Shown here: piece after piece, positions 18,880-28,533 of the stretch
Numbering within the stretch: the stretch's first letter is position 1
How the letters are laid out: each line of letters starts with the position of its first letter
Origin: Leptospira limi
GTDB taxonomy: Bacteria; Spirochaetota; Leptospiria; Leptospirales; Leptospiraceae
Reading direction: 5' to 3'
Length of the DNA: 64,000 nt
Assembly: GCF_026151395.1 (NCBI RefSeq)
Contig: NZ_JAMQPV010000003.1
Location: forward strand, 1 to 64,000
Program-made: the position numbers and the translations under genes
Notes under the pieces: generated by a model
Told to the model about the DNA's origin: nothing
Database searches by the model: none
Seen by the model: the letters and a program-made list of their open reading frames with translations, nothing else

Positions 18880-21126
18880 TTAGAATTTTACCGGTAGGCT
18901 TGTTTTTTTGGATTTAAAATGTCCGACAGTGGTTCCGTATTGGATTTTATCTCCAAGTTGGATGTTTGTCAAATCAATCGTGTCGTTTTCAAACACTAAG
19001 ATCACGGTGGAACCCATTTCAAAACGACCCATCTCAGAACCTTTCTCAATCATGATGGAGACGTCTTTGTAATGGTGTTCTTTGGCAAAACGAATCCAAT
19101 TATTGGTCACAATTTTATTATCATAGGTCACGCGGATTTTTCCCACATTGGATGCCCCTACTTTGATCACGGCAATTTTACCATATTCAGTTTGTAAGAA
19201 GGTGATGAGTCTCTCGTTTTTTGGGAAAAGACCTCGGATATTGAGAACCGCTAAGTCGTTCACAGGGAATAACTTTCCTGGTTCATAATAGTATCCTAAA
19301 ATTTGTCCAGCAAATGGACTGTGGATTCTATGGTAATCTTGTGGGGAAAGATAAAAGGTAATGTATTTACCGTTCGTAAAATGTGGGTAAAACTTCTCGG
19401 AACCTAACAACTCTTTTACGGAATAATCAATTCCTTTTGCTTGGATGATGGTAGATTGGTTGATATTTCCGAAACTTGTGATTTTTGAATCTGTTGGAGA
19501 AACTACTGCATTGGGTGCGGAGTCAATGATACGGGCTTCGGCACGAAGAGCACGAGTGAAAAACTGATTGAGGGAAGCATACTCTTTGATTTCAAGTTCC
19601 GCTTCACTTAAATTGATCTTATAGGCTTTTGCAAATGCCTTTAGGATCGGGATCATCATAAATCTTGGCAGTTTGAGAGTCGAAAAATACCCAAAAATTT
19701 TGGAGATTAGGTTTTTAGGAAGTAAGGTTAAAAAGAGTAAATAAATATCTTTGAAAATTTCATACCTTGCCCCTGATTCAGAGAGGTATTTTTTGAGTTC
19801 CAGATTGGCAGATTTGCCAAGTAACATGAGAGACACTAGCAGTGGAACACTTGTGATGACAGCTGACACATACCCCCAATGCATCACAAAACTTAAAACA
19901 TCAACGCCATACTTTACATACAAATAAGCAAAACCAAGTGTTGACCCAATGAATAACATCCTAAAAAAGTTAGCAAATTTTTCACCAAACACATAAAAGG
20001 CGTTCTGTTCACCACTGTAAAACCAACCAGCCAAACTCAAAACCCCAAAACATAAAAAGGACACAACAAACAAGATGACAGGAATGGAATCCTTTTGTTC
20101 CAGAATTCGACCAGGGAACATTAAAATTGTTTCGAGGTTTACTGCCCCATATGAGTACAAAACGTACCCAACCATGGTCGCCATAACAAAACCTTCGAAG
20201 AAGGATGCGAGCATACTCACTAATCCTTGTTTTGCAGCATAGTCAGTTCGAACTACTCCAGCAATCCCAGATGACTTTCCAACAGCAGTTTCTGTTGATA
20301 AAAAGAAAGTACTTAAGGAAACAGAAAGAGCTCTTAATACTCCAAATGCTCCTCCACCTTGCAAGGCTTTAATTGAAAATGCTTCTTTGGTTACATCTGA
20401 CAAAAATCCAATAAAGGAAATCATCCCATTGGAAAAAAGGGAAATGTAGCCAAATAAAAATAATAAAATTCCAATTGGTGCAAGGACACTTGCTGCTTTC
20501 CCAACTCGCCTAACACCACCGATTACGATAAACAGTAAAATAACAGAAAGAGATATGGGGCCAGACAATCCAGTTAAGCTAAGGCCTTCTTTGGTTAAGT
20601 AAGTGAGTCCCACAAAAGGAAATATCCCCCCAAACACAAGCACTGTCACAAGACTTGCCAAGGAAAAGGCAACCGCGAGCCACTTCGCACGAAGGGCTTT
20701 TTCGATGAAGTACATGGGTCCAGACAGATAACGGCCACTCGGAAGTTGGTTTCGAAATTTAACTGCCAAGGTGGACGAAACAAAACGTATAGGCATCACA
20801 AAAAGACTCATGACCCAAATCCAAAAAAGAACACCAATTCCACCGTAGGCGACGGCAAGAGCAGTCCCGATGACCGAACCTGCAAGTAATGAGGAACCTA
20901 TCCCTGCAAAAAAAGCTTGGGAATGTACAAGTTGCCCTCTGGACCCTTTAAAATCCATGTTTCCCGTTAGAATTTTGAGGGACAAAAAGAGGAATCGGAT
21001 CTGAGGGAATCCCAATCGAATGCTTAAGTAAACTGATGCGATGAGGATGAGGTAAAAATATGGGCTTAGGATGTCTGATCCTAAAATGAGATTAAACTTA
21101 GATCCGTTTTGAAAGAGTGTTTCCAT
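18880..21126 (-). CDS. psd: Fusion: sodium/amino-acid symporter-like membrane domain with phosphatidylserine decarboxylase
   Basis: The 748-residue product joins two modules. Residues about 15-450 have ten or more membrane helices and resemble sodium:alanine (AGCS) symporters, with motifs such as [19 protein letters not shown] and [14 protein letters not shown]. Residues about 500-748 are a phosphatidylserine decarboxylase, with [20 protein letters not shown] and, at 705-707, the GST autocleavage site in [11 protein letters not shown]. Cleavage there should make Ser706 the pyruvoyl cofactor. The enzyme converts phosphatidylserine to phosphatidylethanolamine at the inner membrane. Residues needed for sodium or substrate binding in the N-terminal module were not verified, so it may be a substrate channel or a plain anchor. 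Confidence 0.9.
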   Translation of the reverse strand: METLFQNGSKFNLILGSDILSPYFYLILIASVYLSIRLGFPQIRFLFLSLKILTGNMDFKGSRGQLVHSQAFFAGIGSSLLAGSVIGTALAVAYGGIGVLFWIWVMSLFVMPIRFVSSTLAVKFRNQLPSGRYLSGPMYFIEKALRAKWLAVAFSLASLVTVLVFGGIFPFVGLTYLTKEGLSLTGLSGPISLSVILLFIVIGGVRRVGKAASVLAPIGILLFLFGYISLFSNGMISFIGFLSDVTKEAFSIKALQGGGAFGVLRALSVSLSTFFLSTETAVGKSSGIAGVVRTDYAAKQGLVSMLASFFEGFVMATMVGYVLYSYGAVNLETILMFPGRILEQKDSIPVILFVVSFLCFGVLSLAGWFYSGEQNAFYVFGEKFANFFRMLFIGSTLGFAYLYVKYGVDVLSFVMHWGYVSAVITSVPLLVSLMLLGKSANLELKKYLSESGARYEIFKDIYLLFLTLLPKNLISKIFGYFSTLKLPRFMMIPILKAFAKAYKINLSEAELEIKEYASLNQFFTRALRAEARIIDSAPNAVVSPTDSKITSFGNINQSTIIQAKGIDYSVKELLGSEKFYPHFTNGKYITFYLSPQDYHRIHSPFAGQILGYYYEPGKLFPVNDLAVLNIRGLFPKNERLITFLQTEYGKIAVIKVGASNVGKIRVTYDNKIVTNNWIRFAKEHHYKDVSIMIEKGSEMGRFEMGSTVILVFENDTIDLTNIQLGDKIQYGTTVGHFKSKKTSLPVKF

Positions 21127-21161
21127 ATAGGTTCTTCCTCACGAAATTGGATGAAATTGTT

Positions 21162-21986
21162 ATGTCAAGATGTATTGTAATCCTTTCGTTTCCCGTTTTT
21201 CTAATTTCCTTTCTGACAAGTACGGGCCTTACTGCAGAACCATCTGGAATTGAAGTGGGGATGCGTTATGGTGCTGGAGAAAGAATCCCTGGGCGGTTTG
21301 ATGGTGACTTAAGGCAATTTTCTTCCACGTTTAACCCTCTCGTTTTTTCTGATGTAAATATCAAAGGTGGGAAAACAACCAATCTATATGAAGGATTTGT
21401 TCGTTTTTTATTAGATTCTAGAAATCGAGTTGGCTTTTATGTCGGCAGGAACGATTGGCAAATCCTGCAACTAACTGAAGTTACAAGTGATTCATACTAC
21501 ACAAAATTGAATTCCGAAATTTATTCCTATCATGTCCTTGGGATGTATCATTTTTCGATGCCTATCTTCCGAAATTGGGAATGGGAAAATGGAGCGGGAA
21601 TGGGTTTTACTTCTGCTGATTGGAATATTCGTGGGTATTCCATCGGAGAGCCGCTACCCAATACTCAGTATTTCAACCAAAGAGGTAGACTTAGAGGCAG
21701 CGGACTTGTTTACCGTGTTGAAACTGCCATCAATCACAGGTTATACGAAAATACTTTTTTCCAAGTTGGAATTGGGTACCATCACATCGCAATTGATAAA
21801 TTTAGCGGAAATTATAACGGAGAAACATCAAGTTTTTACATTCGGGCGGATGGTCGAGTGGGTGTCATAGATGATACAAGGATCATCGATGCGACTGTGA
21901 GCACTGCACAAACATTTCGGAGGTTAGATATGAATACAGGTGCATGGACATTGTATTTTTCAGCCTTCCAAAGGTTTTTGGATTGA
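21162..21986 (+). CDS. Putative outer-membrane beta-barrel protein
   Basis: The product has 274 residues from the ATG at 21162; an in-frame ATG 45 bases upstream overlaps the divergent gene and gives a poor signal peptide. A signal peptide (VILSFPVFLISFLTSTGLTA) is followed by alternating hydrophobic/polar strands ending in aromatic residues (EGFVRFLLDSRNRVGFYVGR, shortened: FVRFLLDSRNRVGFYVGR). It ends with a strand closing in ALYFSAF-like WTLYFSAFQRFLD. This is the pattern of a small beta-barrel. No family recognised; about 8-10 strands estimated. It is not closely spaced with the next genes (39 bases). Confidence 0.65.
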   Translation: MSRCIVILSFPVFLISFLTSTGLTAEPSGIEVGMRYGAGERIPGRFDGDLRQFSSTFNPLVFSDVNIKGGKTTNLYEGFVRFLLDSRNRVGFYVGRNDWQILQLTEVTSDSYYTKLNSEIYSYHVLGMYHFSMPIFRNWEWENGAGMGFTSADWNIRGYSIGEPLPNTQYFNQRGRLRGSGLVYRVETAINHRLYENTFFQVGIGYHHIAIDKFSGNYNGETSSFYIRADGRVGVIDDTRIIDATVSTAQTFRRLDMNTGAWTLYFSAFQRFLD

Positions 21987-22025
21987 CGATCCTAAAGAAA
22001 GGATGAAATTCTTTAAGAAAATTAC

Positions 22026-22265
22026 ATGAAATCCCCAAAAATCATTACCATCGGTATCAAAGAATTGGCCCACCAAAAGGTCATATTGGCTGCTTGGTAT
22101 AACTTTCTAAAAGAAAACTTCGATGCAAAAAAAGTTTCCGCAGAAGAGTTTACATTGTTTTTGCAAGCACATGTTATGTATGATTTGGATAAAGATCAAA
22201 TTGAATTGATGTTATCTGGATCAGAACCATTACTAGAAGAATTCAAAAAGTCAATCTTTGGATGA
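22026..22265 (+). CDS. Small conserved-looking hypothetical protein
   Basis: The 79-residue product is hydrophilic and probably helical (IKELAHQKVILAAWYNFLKENF, shortened: ELAHQKVILAAWYNF), with no signal peptide or cysteines. Its stop overlaps the start of the ArsC-like gene by 4 bases (ATGA), so it is translated in a coupled three-gene operon with the ArsC-like and SRPBCC proteins. No function can be assigned. Codon use resembles the neighbours, and the coupling argues that it is a real gene. Confidence 0.65.
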   Translation: MKSPKIITIGIKELAHQKVILAAWYNFLKENFDAKKVSAEEFTLFLQAHVMYDLDKDQIELMLSGSEPLLEEFKKSIFG

Positions 22266-22609
22266 ACCTCCAGATCTTCGGCACAAAAAAATGCAAAGAT
22301 TCTAAAAAGGCACAACTCTTCTTTCAGGAGAGACGTATTCCTTTTCAATTTATCAACTTACAAGAAAAAGAAATGAGCAAAGGGGAACTCAGATCCATAC
22401 TTGGAAGTGTAAATTTAGATGATTTGATCGATACCGAATCTAAACTTTATGAAGACAAAAACCTAAAATACATGTTATACGATAAAGAAGAGGCCTTATT
22501 AACAAATCCCCTTCTGTTTAAAACCCCTATTGTGAGAGATGGCAAAAAAGCAACGATTGGATTTGTTCCCGATGTTTGGAAACAGTGGATTCATGATTCC
22601 AAAAAATAA
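22262..22609 (+). CDS. ArsC/Spx-family thioredoxin-fold protein
   Basis: The 115-residue protein has the arsenate reductase (ArsC) superfamily pattern. A first strand LQIFGTKKCKDSKKAQLFF carries the N-terminal cysteine in a CxxS context. Next comes PFQFINLQEKEMSKGELRSIL, then LYEDKNLKYMLYDKEEAL, the cis-proline motif TPIVRDGK, and GFVPDVWKQW at the end. The basic residues that in ArsC hold arsenate are only partly matched, so it may be a Spx-like or YffB-like oxidoreductase rather than a true reductase. It is coupled to the genes on both sides: a 4-base overlap upstream and an immediate start downstream. Confidence 0.8.
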   Translation: MNLQIFGTKKCKDSKKAQLFFQERRIPFQFINLQEKEMSKGELRSILGSVNLDDLIDTESKLYEDKNLKYMLYDKEEALLTNPLLFKTPIVRDGKKATIGFVPDVWKQWIHDSKK

Positions 22610-23029
22610 ATGATAGAAACAAAAGTAGAAACCATCATTCAAAAACCTGTTGCCGAAGTTTTCGCTTACATTCGCAATATGGAAAATCAAATTCACTTTA
22701 ACAAAAGTATCCACGAAGCAATAGCAATTAACCAAGACGCTACAGAATACAAAATCCAAATTGATTTGGGAATCTTCAAATTAAACGAAACTTACAAAAT
22801 CAATGAAATTGTTGAAAATAAATTGATTGTTGCAAGTTGTACAGCAAATGGAATGAAGTTCACTGATCGATATGAATTTTCTGAAAATGGTTCTTTTTGT
22901 TCGATCAGTGTCACTGACAAAATGGAACTGAAAGGCCTATTCCAATTGAGTGAAGGCCTTGTCAAAATGAATCTTAAATCACAAATGATTGAAAATCTAC
23001 AGTCGTTAAAAAAGATTTTAGAATCTTAA
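22610..23029 (+). CDS. SRPBCC (START-like) family protein
   Basis: The 139-residue protein begins with VETIIQKPVAEVFAYIRNMEN, the usual opening of polyketide cyclase/START-like domains, and has the long C-terminal helix (LVKMNLKSQMIENLQSLKKIL). The fold encloses a hydrophobic cavity for lipids or small molecules. Its ATG follows the ArsC-like stop codon directly, completing the operon. The ligand is unknown. Confidence 0.85.
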   Translation: MIETKVETIIQKPVAEVFAYIRNMENQIHFNKSIHEAIAINQDATEYKIQIDLGIFKLNETYKINEIVENKLIVASCTANGMKFTDRYEFSENGSFCSISVTDKMELKGLFQLSEGLVKMNLKSQMIENLQSLKKILES

Positions 23030-23036
23030 TCCCTTC

Positions 23037-24056
23037 CTACTTTTCAGAGTTTTTGCGTTTTGCATGGCCTTTTACAAGTTCAGGCAATAAAGGCAAGGAA
23101 GTATGGATTCGATGCATTTCAAGGGCAGGCCTTGCTGGGATTCCGAAATATGCAGTTTTTTCCTTTGAGTCTTCTGTTAGTCCAGATAAACCCAAAAGAA
23201 TAGACCCCTTTTTCATCGTTAGGTGTTCTGCGACAGCAGATTGCCCTGCCAAAAAACATCCATCTTCGATGGTAACCGATCCTGCTAGAACTGTTGCACC
23301 TGCGATATAAACGTAATTCCCTACTCTACAATTATGACCAACGTGAACATGGTCATCAAATTTTGTAAAATTTCCGATGGTTGTAGATTCTAAGGCAGCT
23401 CTATCTACCGTACAATGTGCACCCATTTCCACATCATCACCTATAATCACATTCCCAATTTGTGGAACTTTGTAACGAACACCTGCATAATCGTAAAATC
23501 CAAATCCATCGGCGCCAATCACAGTATTTGAATGGATCAAATTTCTTTTTCCTATTTTGCAATTATAATAAATGACAACACCAGACTTGATAACTGTTTC
23601 ATCCCCAACTTCTACATTTGGTTCCAATACAACATTTGGATACAATACCACATTATCTCCGACAACAACATTCTCTTGGATGACAACAAAATCCATGATC
23701 GTTACATTTTTACCAATCTTAGCAGTTGGATGGATACTTGCTTTCCCAGAAACAGAAGATTGAATACTTGGCTTCTTCTCAAATAACGAAATCACTTGAA
23801 TGAATTTTACTTTTGAACCTTCCTCAGGAACAATGATAGCGTTCGGAAAGGATGATGCTAATGAATCAATCGTCAGAGCAATTTTAACTTCACTTGCTTT
23901 TTGATGTTTATTTAAATACTTTTTTGAAGCCACATAATAGATGCTATTCGGATCTACTGCTGTATGATGTTCTAAGTCTTTTATGCCATTCACTTCCAAA
24001 TCACCATTACCAGTGAATTTTGCATTTAAACGTTCTGCTAACTCTTTCAGTTTCAT
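23037..24056 (-). CDS. lpxD: UDP-3-O-acylglucosamine N-acyltransferase LpxD
   Basis: The 339-residue enzyme acts in lipid A synthesis, adding the second 3-hydroxyacyl chain from acyl-ACP to UDP-3-O-acylglucosamine. The N-terminal uridine-binding domain is followed by a long run of hexapeptide repeats (from about residue 103), such as IGKNVTIMDFVVIQENVVVG. The conserved HVGHNCRVG segment carries the catalytic His241. The ATG at 24056 has an AAGGG site 6 bases ahead; an upstream TTG two codons earlier overlaps it. It fits the lipopolysaccharide-bearing leptospiral outer membrane. Acyl-chain choice (3-hydroxy, or amide-linked on a 2,3-diamino sugar) cannot be read here. Confidence 0.95.
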   Translation of the reverse strand: MKLKELAERLNAKFTGNGDLEVNGIKDLEHHTAVDPNSIYYVASKKYLNKHQKASEVKIALTIDSLASSFPNAIIVPEEGSKVKFIQVISLFEKKPSIQSSVSGKASIHPTAKIGKNVTIMDFVVIQENVVVGDNVVLYPNVVLEPNVEVGDETVIKSGVVIYYNCKIGKRNLIHSNTVIGADGFGFYDYAGVRYKVPQIGNVIIGDDVEMGAHCTVDRAALESTTIGNFTKFDDHVHVGHNCRVGNYVYIAGATVLAGSVTIEDGCFLAGQSAVAEHLTMKKGSILLGLSGLTEDSKEKTAYFGIPARPALEMHRIHTSLPLLPELVKGHAKRKNSEK

Positions 24057-24158
24057 ATTCAACCCTTAGATGAGAAAAATTACGAGAAGGGACATATTTC
24101 AATCATAATTTTCAATCCCTATCTTCTGAAAAAATAGAAACTTACCGAAATTAATTAT

Positions 24159-24638
24159 ATGCCTCTTCATAAAACCAACAAAGTACTAGTTTGCATTTTG
24201 TTAACTTACACTGTTCAATACTTTTCTTTGCCATTTCCAAATTTGTTAGCTGAAGAAGGTGTCATTTTCGAAAATCCATATAAAAAAACTGAAAAACAAA
24301 CAGACGTTACCCAATTCACTATTTATTTTTCGAAAAAATCCAATCTGATTCCCAAACAAGACCAAGTGAGACTACAATCAGTCGCAGATTTTTTATACCG
24401 GAATCGAAACTATGAGGTTATGATCAGTGCCCATGCAGTGGAAGGAAAAACAAACAGGGAGAATGTATTGATCAGTGAAAAACGATCATTAGAGGTGGAA
24501 CGTTTTTTACTCATCCACTCTGTAGAACCTAACCAAATTAGAAGACTTTTCTATGGAAATTCAAAATCTCCAAACCAAACAAAAGAACATGAAGCTCTGA
24601 ATCGAAGAGTTGAAATTTCACTCCAACCTATTGGTTAA
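24159..24638 (+). CDS. OmpA-like peptidoglycan-associated protein
   Basis: The 159-residue product has a signal peptide (LVCILLTYTVQYFSL) and a C-terminal OmpA/MotB-like domain: FTIYFSKKSNLIPKQDQ, then the strand-helix pattern MISAHAVEGKTNRENVLISEKRS, and the closing NRRVEISLQPIG. The domain binds the diaminopimelate of peptidoglycan. The usual TDxxG loop is changed to SAHAVEG and the N-R-R-V ending is kept. No barrel is present, so it is a small periplasmic anchor or adaptor. Its last 11 bases overlap the convergent gene. Confidence 0.8.
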   Translation: MPLHKTNKVLVCILLTYTVQYFSLPFPNLLAEEGVIFENPYKKTEKQTDVTQFTIYFSKKSNLIPKQDQVRLQSVADFLYRNRNYEVMISAHAVEGKTNRENVLISEKRSLEVERFLLIHSVEPNQIRRLFYGNSKSPNQTKEHEALNRRVEISLQPIG

Positions 24639-25230
24639 ATTTTTCTTCCCATTCTAACCAATCTTTCTCAGTATCTATATCATTTAATTCGGGTAAAATT
24701 GAGACAGTAAGATTAAGTTCCTTAATTTTTTTGATGGTTAAATTAAATACCAATTCCGTACTCCACGGAATTCCTTCAAACAAGGAAGCTTTAAATTCTT
24801 TCATACCCAATAAATAATAACCTCCATCTTTTGCCGGACCAATGACAATATCATAATTTTCTAATGCATTATATGCATCTTCAAAAATTCCTTCTGTTAA
24901 ATAGGGGCAATCTGTTCCAATGATCAAAATTTGATTAAAAGACTCTTCAAATTCTTCCCGAAAGGCATCTTTCATTTTTTTGCCCAAGTCACCTTTGGTT
25001 TGTACTTTGAAAGAATACCCATTCTTAAAATAGGAATTTGTTTGGATTGGAATTTGGTCCCAATAAACAGTCTTCGAAATGTTTAGTTTCGTCGTGATGT
25101 CTTCTGTGATGTGTAATAATTTCTTATAGATATCTAATGTAGTTTTATCGCCGAGTGTCTTAGCTAAACGAGTTTTCACTTGCCCTTGGATCGGTTGTTT
25201 TGCGAAAATAATCAATTTCTTTAAATCCAT
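24628..25230 (-). CDS. TIGR04282/DUF2064-family glycosyltransferase-like protein
   Basis: The 200-residue protein starts with LIIFAKQPIQGQVKTRLAK, the hallmark of DUF2064/TIGR04282 nucleotidyl- or glycosyltransferases, and has the IGTDCPYLTE and IGPAKDGGYYLLG motifs that bind the nucleotide sugar. Relatives occur with a second glycosyltransferase in arsenosugar-type clusters. The gene overlaps the 3' end of the membrane glycosyltransferase gene upstream by 71 bases. The overlap seems real because the N-terminal motif is needed, and it implies coupled translation. It ends the minus-strand operon that begins with the rhodanese at 29411. The product sugar conjugate is unknown. Confidence 0.85.
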   Translation of the reverse strand: MDLKKLIIFAKQPIQGQVKTRLAKTLGDKTTLDIYKKLLHITEDITTKLNISKTVYWDQIPIQTNSYFKNGYSFKVQTKGDLGKKMKDAFREEFEESFNQILIIGTDCPYLTEGIFEDAYNALENYDIVIGPAKDGGYYLLGMKEFKASLFEGIPWSTELVFNLTIKKIKELNLTVSILPELNDIDTEKDWLEWEEKFNQ

Positions 25231-26446
25231 ATAAACCTATAACCACAAATGATAGAACCCAATATAAGTAAAAATAATTCTCAGAAACGTAAATCAGATA
25301 TGATAAGAAAGTAAGGAATACAAGCAATGACTGCCATAGTAGATGTATCCGATTTACCACTCCTAGTAGAATGAATAAAATCCAATACCAAGGGTGAATG
25401 ACGGGCGACCATAATAAAAAACAAAAATAGAAAACAAACAATCGTTTTTCCACAGGGAAGTTACGAAAATTTTGGTTTATGAGTAAATAGAAAAAAAGGA
25501 GACCACACAAAGACAACGAAAGAAATCCTGATAGATATGCATGTCCCATCTGATTCAAAATAAAATAAAGGAACGGTTCCAATAGTCCAGCAAAACGAAA
25601 GGAATGAAAAAACAACCCAATGCCCTTACTCCCCTGTGATTCTAAATTTGCAAATACAGTCAGTTTCCAGATGATAAAAGAAAAGATTACACCAATCAAA
25701 ACATATAAAATATTGCGTTTCTCTTTTATATAACCAAATGCAAATAATAAGGCGTTAAATTTTAGCTGTGTTAGAATTGATAAAACCATGCCTTGTTTCC
25801 AATTGTTTTTAGTTTGGAGTAAGAGAAATATCCAAGGAATTAATAAAATCTCAGGGTGCATCTGGGAGATCCCTTCAATGAGGATGATCGGATTTGCAAA
25901 ATAGGCCCAATAAAACTCCAATGATTCATTTGGAACCATACGCCGGATCAGTGACAAATTCACCAAATCAACCAAAACAAAAACGATCTGAACTCCTAAA
26001 AACATAGAATGGAATAATGAATTTAGAACTGAACCTACCACAAAAAACAGAAGTAAAAACAATGGGTAAACAGAGTAATAATGAGAACTATTCATATTCG
26101 AATATAAGATCTTAAAATGTTCGTCGATATTGGGATGTAGGTTCATCCACTCACTGGGAGTGAGTTCATATGGGAATTGGCCACTCAAAAGTATATTTGC
26201 ATCAAATAGATATCTGTAAACATCATCACTGAAATGAGGAGTTGACCCAATGACAACACATCGGAGTACAAAATTGTATAAAAAAAATATCCAAAACTGA
26301 TTTTTAAAAACGTTTAGTTTTTTTCCTAAAAAGAAAAAATACAAACTTAATAAAACTGCCGAAATGATAACAATCGTAAATGAATTTCGATCAAATCCAT
26401 TTACCACAAAAAACAAAAGAAAAGGATAAATGAAAAAGAGTAACAT
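25160..26446 (-). CDS. GT-C-like polytopic membrane glycosyltransferase
   Basis: The product has 428 residues from the ATG at 26446, which follows GGGAG and lies just beyond the stop of the upstream glycosyltransferase gene. Ten or more membrane helices are visible. The first external loop carries HFSDDVYRYLFDANILLSG, with the paired aspartates and RYL of GT-C enzymes that use lipid-linked sugars, then PYELTPSEW. It acts at the cytoplasmic membrane, probably with the polyprenol-phosphate sugar made by the neighbouring GT2 enzyme. It resembles the membrane protein at 30036-31328 in the same motif. The C-terminal 24 codons overlap the next gene. Confidence 0.8.
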   Translation of the reverse strand: MLLFFIYPFLLFFVVNGFDRNSFTIVIISAVLLSLYFFFLGKKLNVFKNQFWIFFLYNFVLRCVVIGSTPHFSDDVYRYLFDANILLSGQFPYELTPSEWMNLHPNIDEHFKILYSNMNSSHYYSVYPLFLLLFFVVGSVLNSLFHSMFLGVQIVFVLVDLVNLSLIRRMVPNESLEFYWAYFANPIILIEGISQMHPEILLIPWIFLLLQTKNNWKQGMVLSILTQLKFNALLFAFGYIKEKRNILYVLIGVIFSFIIWKLTVFANLESQGSKGIGLFFHSFRFAGLLEPFLYFILNQMGHAYLSGFLSLSLCGLLFFYLLINQNFRNFPVEKRLFVFYFCFLLWSPVIHPWYWILFILLGVVNRIHLLWQSLLVFLTFLSYLIYVSENYFYLYWVLSFVVIGLYGFKEIDYFRKTTDPRASENSFS

Positions 26447-26462
26447 TCCACTCCCAAGTTTT

Positions 26463-27188
26463 TCACTTACCAAAAAAAAGTAATTTAAAAAATGTATAAA
26501 GAATTTTACACCCAACTCGAAGTGACATAGAGAGAGTCCCTGAAATTTTGGAAACTCCAGCAATCCTCTTTCGGTATTGAACAGGAATTTCAATCACCTT
26601 CATATTTTTTTGTAATGCCTTAATATGCATTTCAATGTTCCATCCCCAGGTTGTATCTTTCATTCCAAGAATCAGTAAAGATTGGTATCTGATGATTCTC
26701 AATGGTCCCATATCTGTGTAATGTGTCCCAAAGAATATTCGAATGAGAAAACATGTTAAGGCATTGCCAAAAATTTGAATGGGAGAAAGTGATCCCATTT
26801 CTGCATTTCCCAATGTCCTTGAACCGATTACTAAATCAGAATTTGATTCGCGAATTGTCTTAATGAGTGTTTGGATGTCATTTGGATCATCTGATCCATC
26901 TGCATCGCAAAAAAGAATGTATTCTGGCTGGTAATTATTTTTTTGAATCCAATCTAATGCGAGAAGGCATGCATTTCCGTAACCTATTTGAGGGCAGTCC
27001 AATACATTGATACCCATTCGATTGACAACGGAGAATGTTTCGTCCTTTGAGGCATTGTTCACGACAATAAAATTTTTAATTGATAATCCTGAATTTTGAA
27101 TTAGACCACTTAATGCCCGTTCAATGCCTTCTTCTTCATCCCTAGCCGGAATGATACAAAGAATATTATTCTCCTCTTCGTTCTGCAT
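26463..27188 (-). CDS. GT2 family glycosyltransferase, dolichyl-phosphate-mannose synthase-like
   Basis: The 241-residue protein has the GT-A fold of family 2: the opening CIIPARDEEEGIERAL, VVNNASKDET, the metal-binding DADGSDDP (DxD type) and SDLVIGSRTLG. A C-terminal hydrophobic segment (GCKILYTFFKLLFFG) attaches it to the membrane. Such enzymes transfer a sugar to polyprenol phosphate, the donor for GT-C transferases like the one encoded next. It overlaps the cytochrome gene upstream by 23 bases. The sugar cannot be told from sequence. Confidence 0.88.
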   Translation of the reverse strand: MQNEEENNILCIIPARDEEEGIERALSGLIQNSGLSIKNFIVVNNASKDETFSVVNRMGINVLDCPQIGYGNACLLALDWIQKNNYQPEYILFCDADGSDDPNDIQTLIKTIRESNSDLVIGSRTLGNAEMGSLSPIQIFGNALTCFLIRIFFGTHYTDMGPLRIIRYQSLLILGMKDTTWGWNIEMHIKALQKNMKVIEIPVQYRKRIAGVSKISGTLSMSLRVGCKILYTFFKLLFFGK

Positions 27189-28533
27189 TTCTTTTGAATA
27201 AACTTTCCAAAGGAGTATCTTTCCTCGATTTACTTTTTACATAATAAACACTTTCGATCACAATGGAACTATGAGGGTAAATCGCCTTAATTTGTTTTAC
27301 TTGATTTCTATAAGTTTCAGGGACATCATTTGAAGACTGAACCATATAATCTGAAGTGATATCTTTCAGACGAACATGGATTGCTTGGAAGCGAAACTTG
27401 GTAATTAAATTGGATTTTGGAATCGATGGCAATTCCCATTTAAACGTCTCTCCGAATGGGATACGTGAATCGCCGATTTTTTTTGCTTTTGGTGACCACT
27501 CCCACTCTTGACCAATTTTTGATTCATTCCTATAAATTACGTTTCCAAACTGATCGATACCCTCGATCACAAAACGATAAAAACGTTCTGGATCACCTGA
27601 GGTAACATGATGGTTTGCATTTTGATTTTGCAATTGTAACTGAATGTTGCCATTTTCCCATTTAAAATTAGAAAGGACAAGCCCTGGTTTGTATCCCAGA
27701 CGAATTTGTTCTTTGTACAAATCAAATCGTTTGGGAACTCCCCCACCGATAAAACCATGTCTGTGAGCAACACGCACAGGACGATTGAAGGAAGATTTTA
27801 CAAATGATCGTTTCACTTCTGGTAAGTGACAATAAACACATGATTTGTCCGAACTTGTATTTTTTAATTCAGTCCCTGTTTGAAAAGAACAAACCAAACT
27901 TTGATTAAGCGTATAAGTTTCATTATGGCAATCATTACATCTATTTTTCAAAAACTCACGATTGATTTGAACTGGATGGGGAGGAGATGTCCCACCTGAT
28001 CCACCAATCACATAACTTTGATTTGATTCTTTATCAACTCGAACATGGCATGTTGCACAAGTAATGGCCTCCTCCTTCATCTCAGGATTAAAATATGGAT
28101 TACTGACTTCAATTGGATTAAAATAATTTCCTCCACGTAAGGCGATCGTAATCATTTCTCTTTGGTTTTGGACTGGAATATGGCAATTAAGACAAATCCA
28201 TTTGGGTGAATTTGATTTTGCTAATTCAGATTGGAATTGGACATCACTCAGAGCATTTGCATGTGTGGAAAGTTTCCACTCTTCATAAATTTCTGTGTGG
28301 CAATTACCGCAATTTTTTGCTGTCGGTGCTCCTACTCCTTTTAGATCGGGAAGAGTAGGTATCGGTTTTGCCCAACTTTTCCCTGGAAACACTTCTTCGA
28401 TTGGGACTTCCCTTCGATTTTCATTTAGATAGTAGCCAGTAACAATGGTTACTGAAATGAGTAAGAATATAATAAAACGCTGTTTCAATTTTATTTTTCC
28501 AATGGTAATTCTTTGTAAGAAGACCATTCCCAC
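27166..28533 (-). CDS. Membrane-anchored pentahaem cytochrome c
   Basis: The product has 455 residues if it starts at the GTG at 28533, which has an AGGA site but lies inside the rhodanese gene. A TTG at 28488, just after the rhodanese stop, is an alternative. The N-terminal helix (FIIFLLISVTIVTGYYL) is a signal or anchor. Five CxxCH haem motifs lie at residues 75-79, 114-118, 159-163, 199-203 and 232-236, arranged as in the cytochrome c554 family. The C-terminal half (residues 240-455) is beta-rich and has no haem motif. The protein should carry electrons outside the cytoplasm. A second five-haem relative is at 36412-37638. Its partner is probably the rhodanese upstream. Confidence 0.88.
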   Translation of the reverse strand: MGMVFLQRITIGKIKLKQRFIIFLLISVTIVTGYYLNENRREVPIEEVFPGKSWAKPIPTLPDLKGVGAPTAKNCGNCHTEIYEEWKLSTHANALSDVQFQSELAKSNSPKWICLNCHIPVQNQREMITIALRGGNYFNPIEVSNPYFNPEMKEEAITCATCHVRVDKESNQSYVIGGSGGTSPPHPVQINREFLKNRCNDCHNETYTLNQSLVCSFQTGTELKNTSSDKSCVYCHLPEVKRSFVKSSFNRPVRVAHRHGFIGGGVPKRFDLYKEQIRLGYKPGLVLSNFKWENGNIQLQLQNQNANHHVTSGDPERFYRFVIEGIDQFGNVIYRNESKIGQEWEWSPKAKKIGDSRIPFGETFKWELPSIPKSNLITKFRFQAIHVRLKDITSDYMVQSSNDVPETYRNQVKQIKAIYPHSSIVIESVYYVKSKSRKDTPLESLFKRNAERRGE

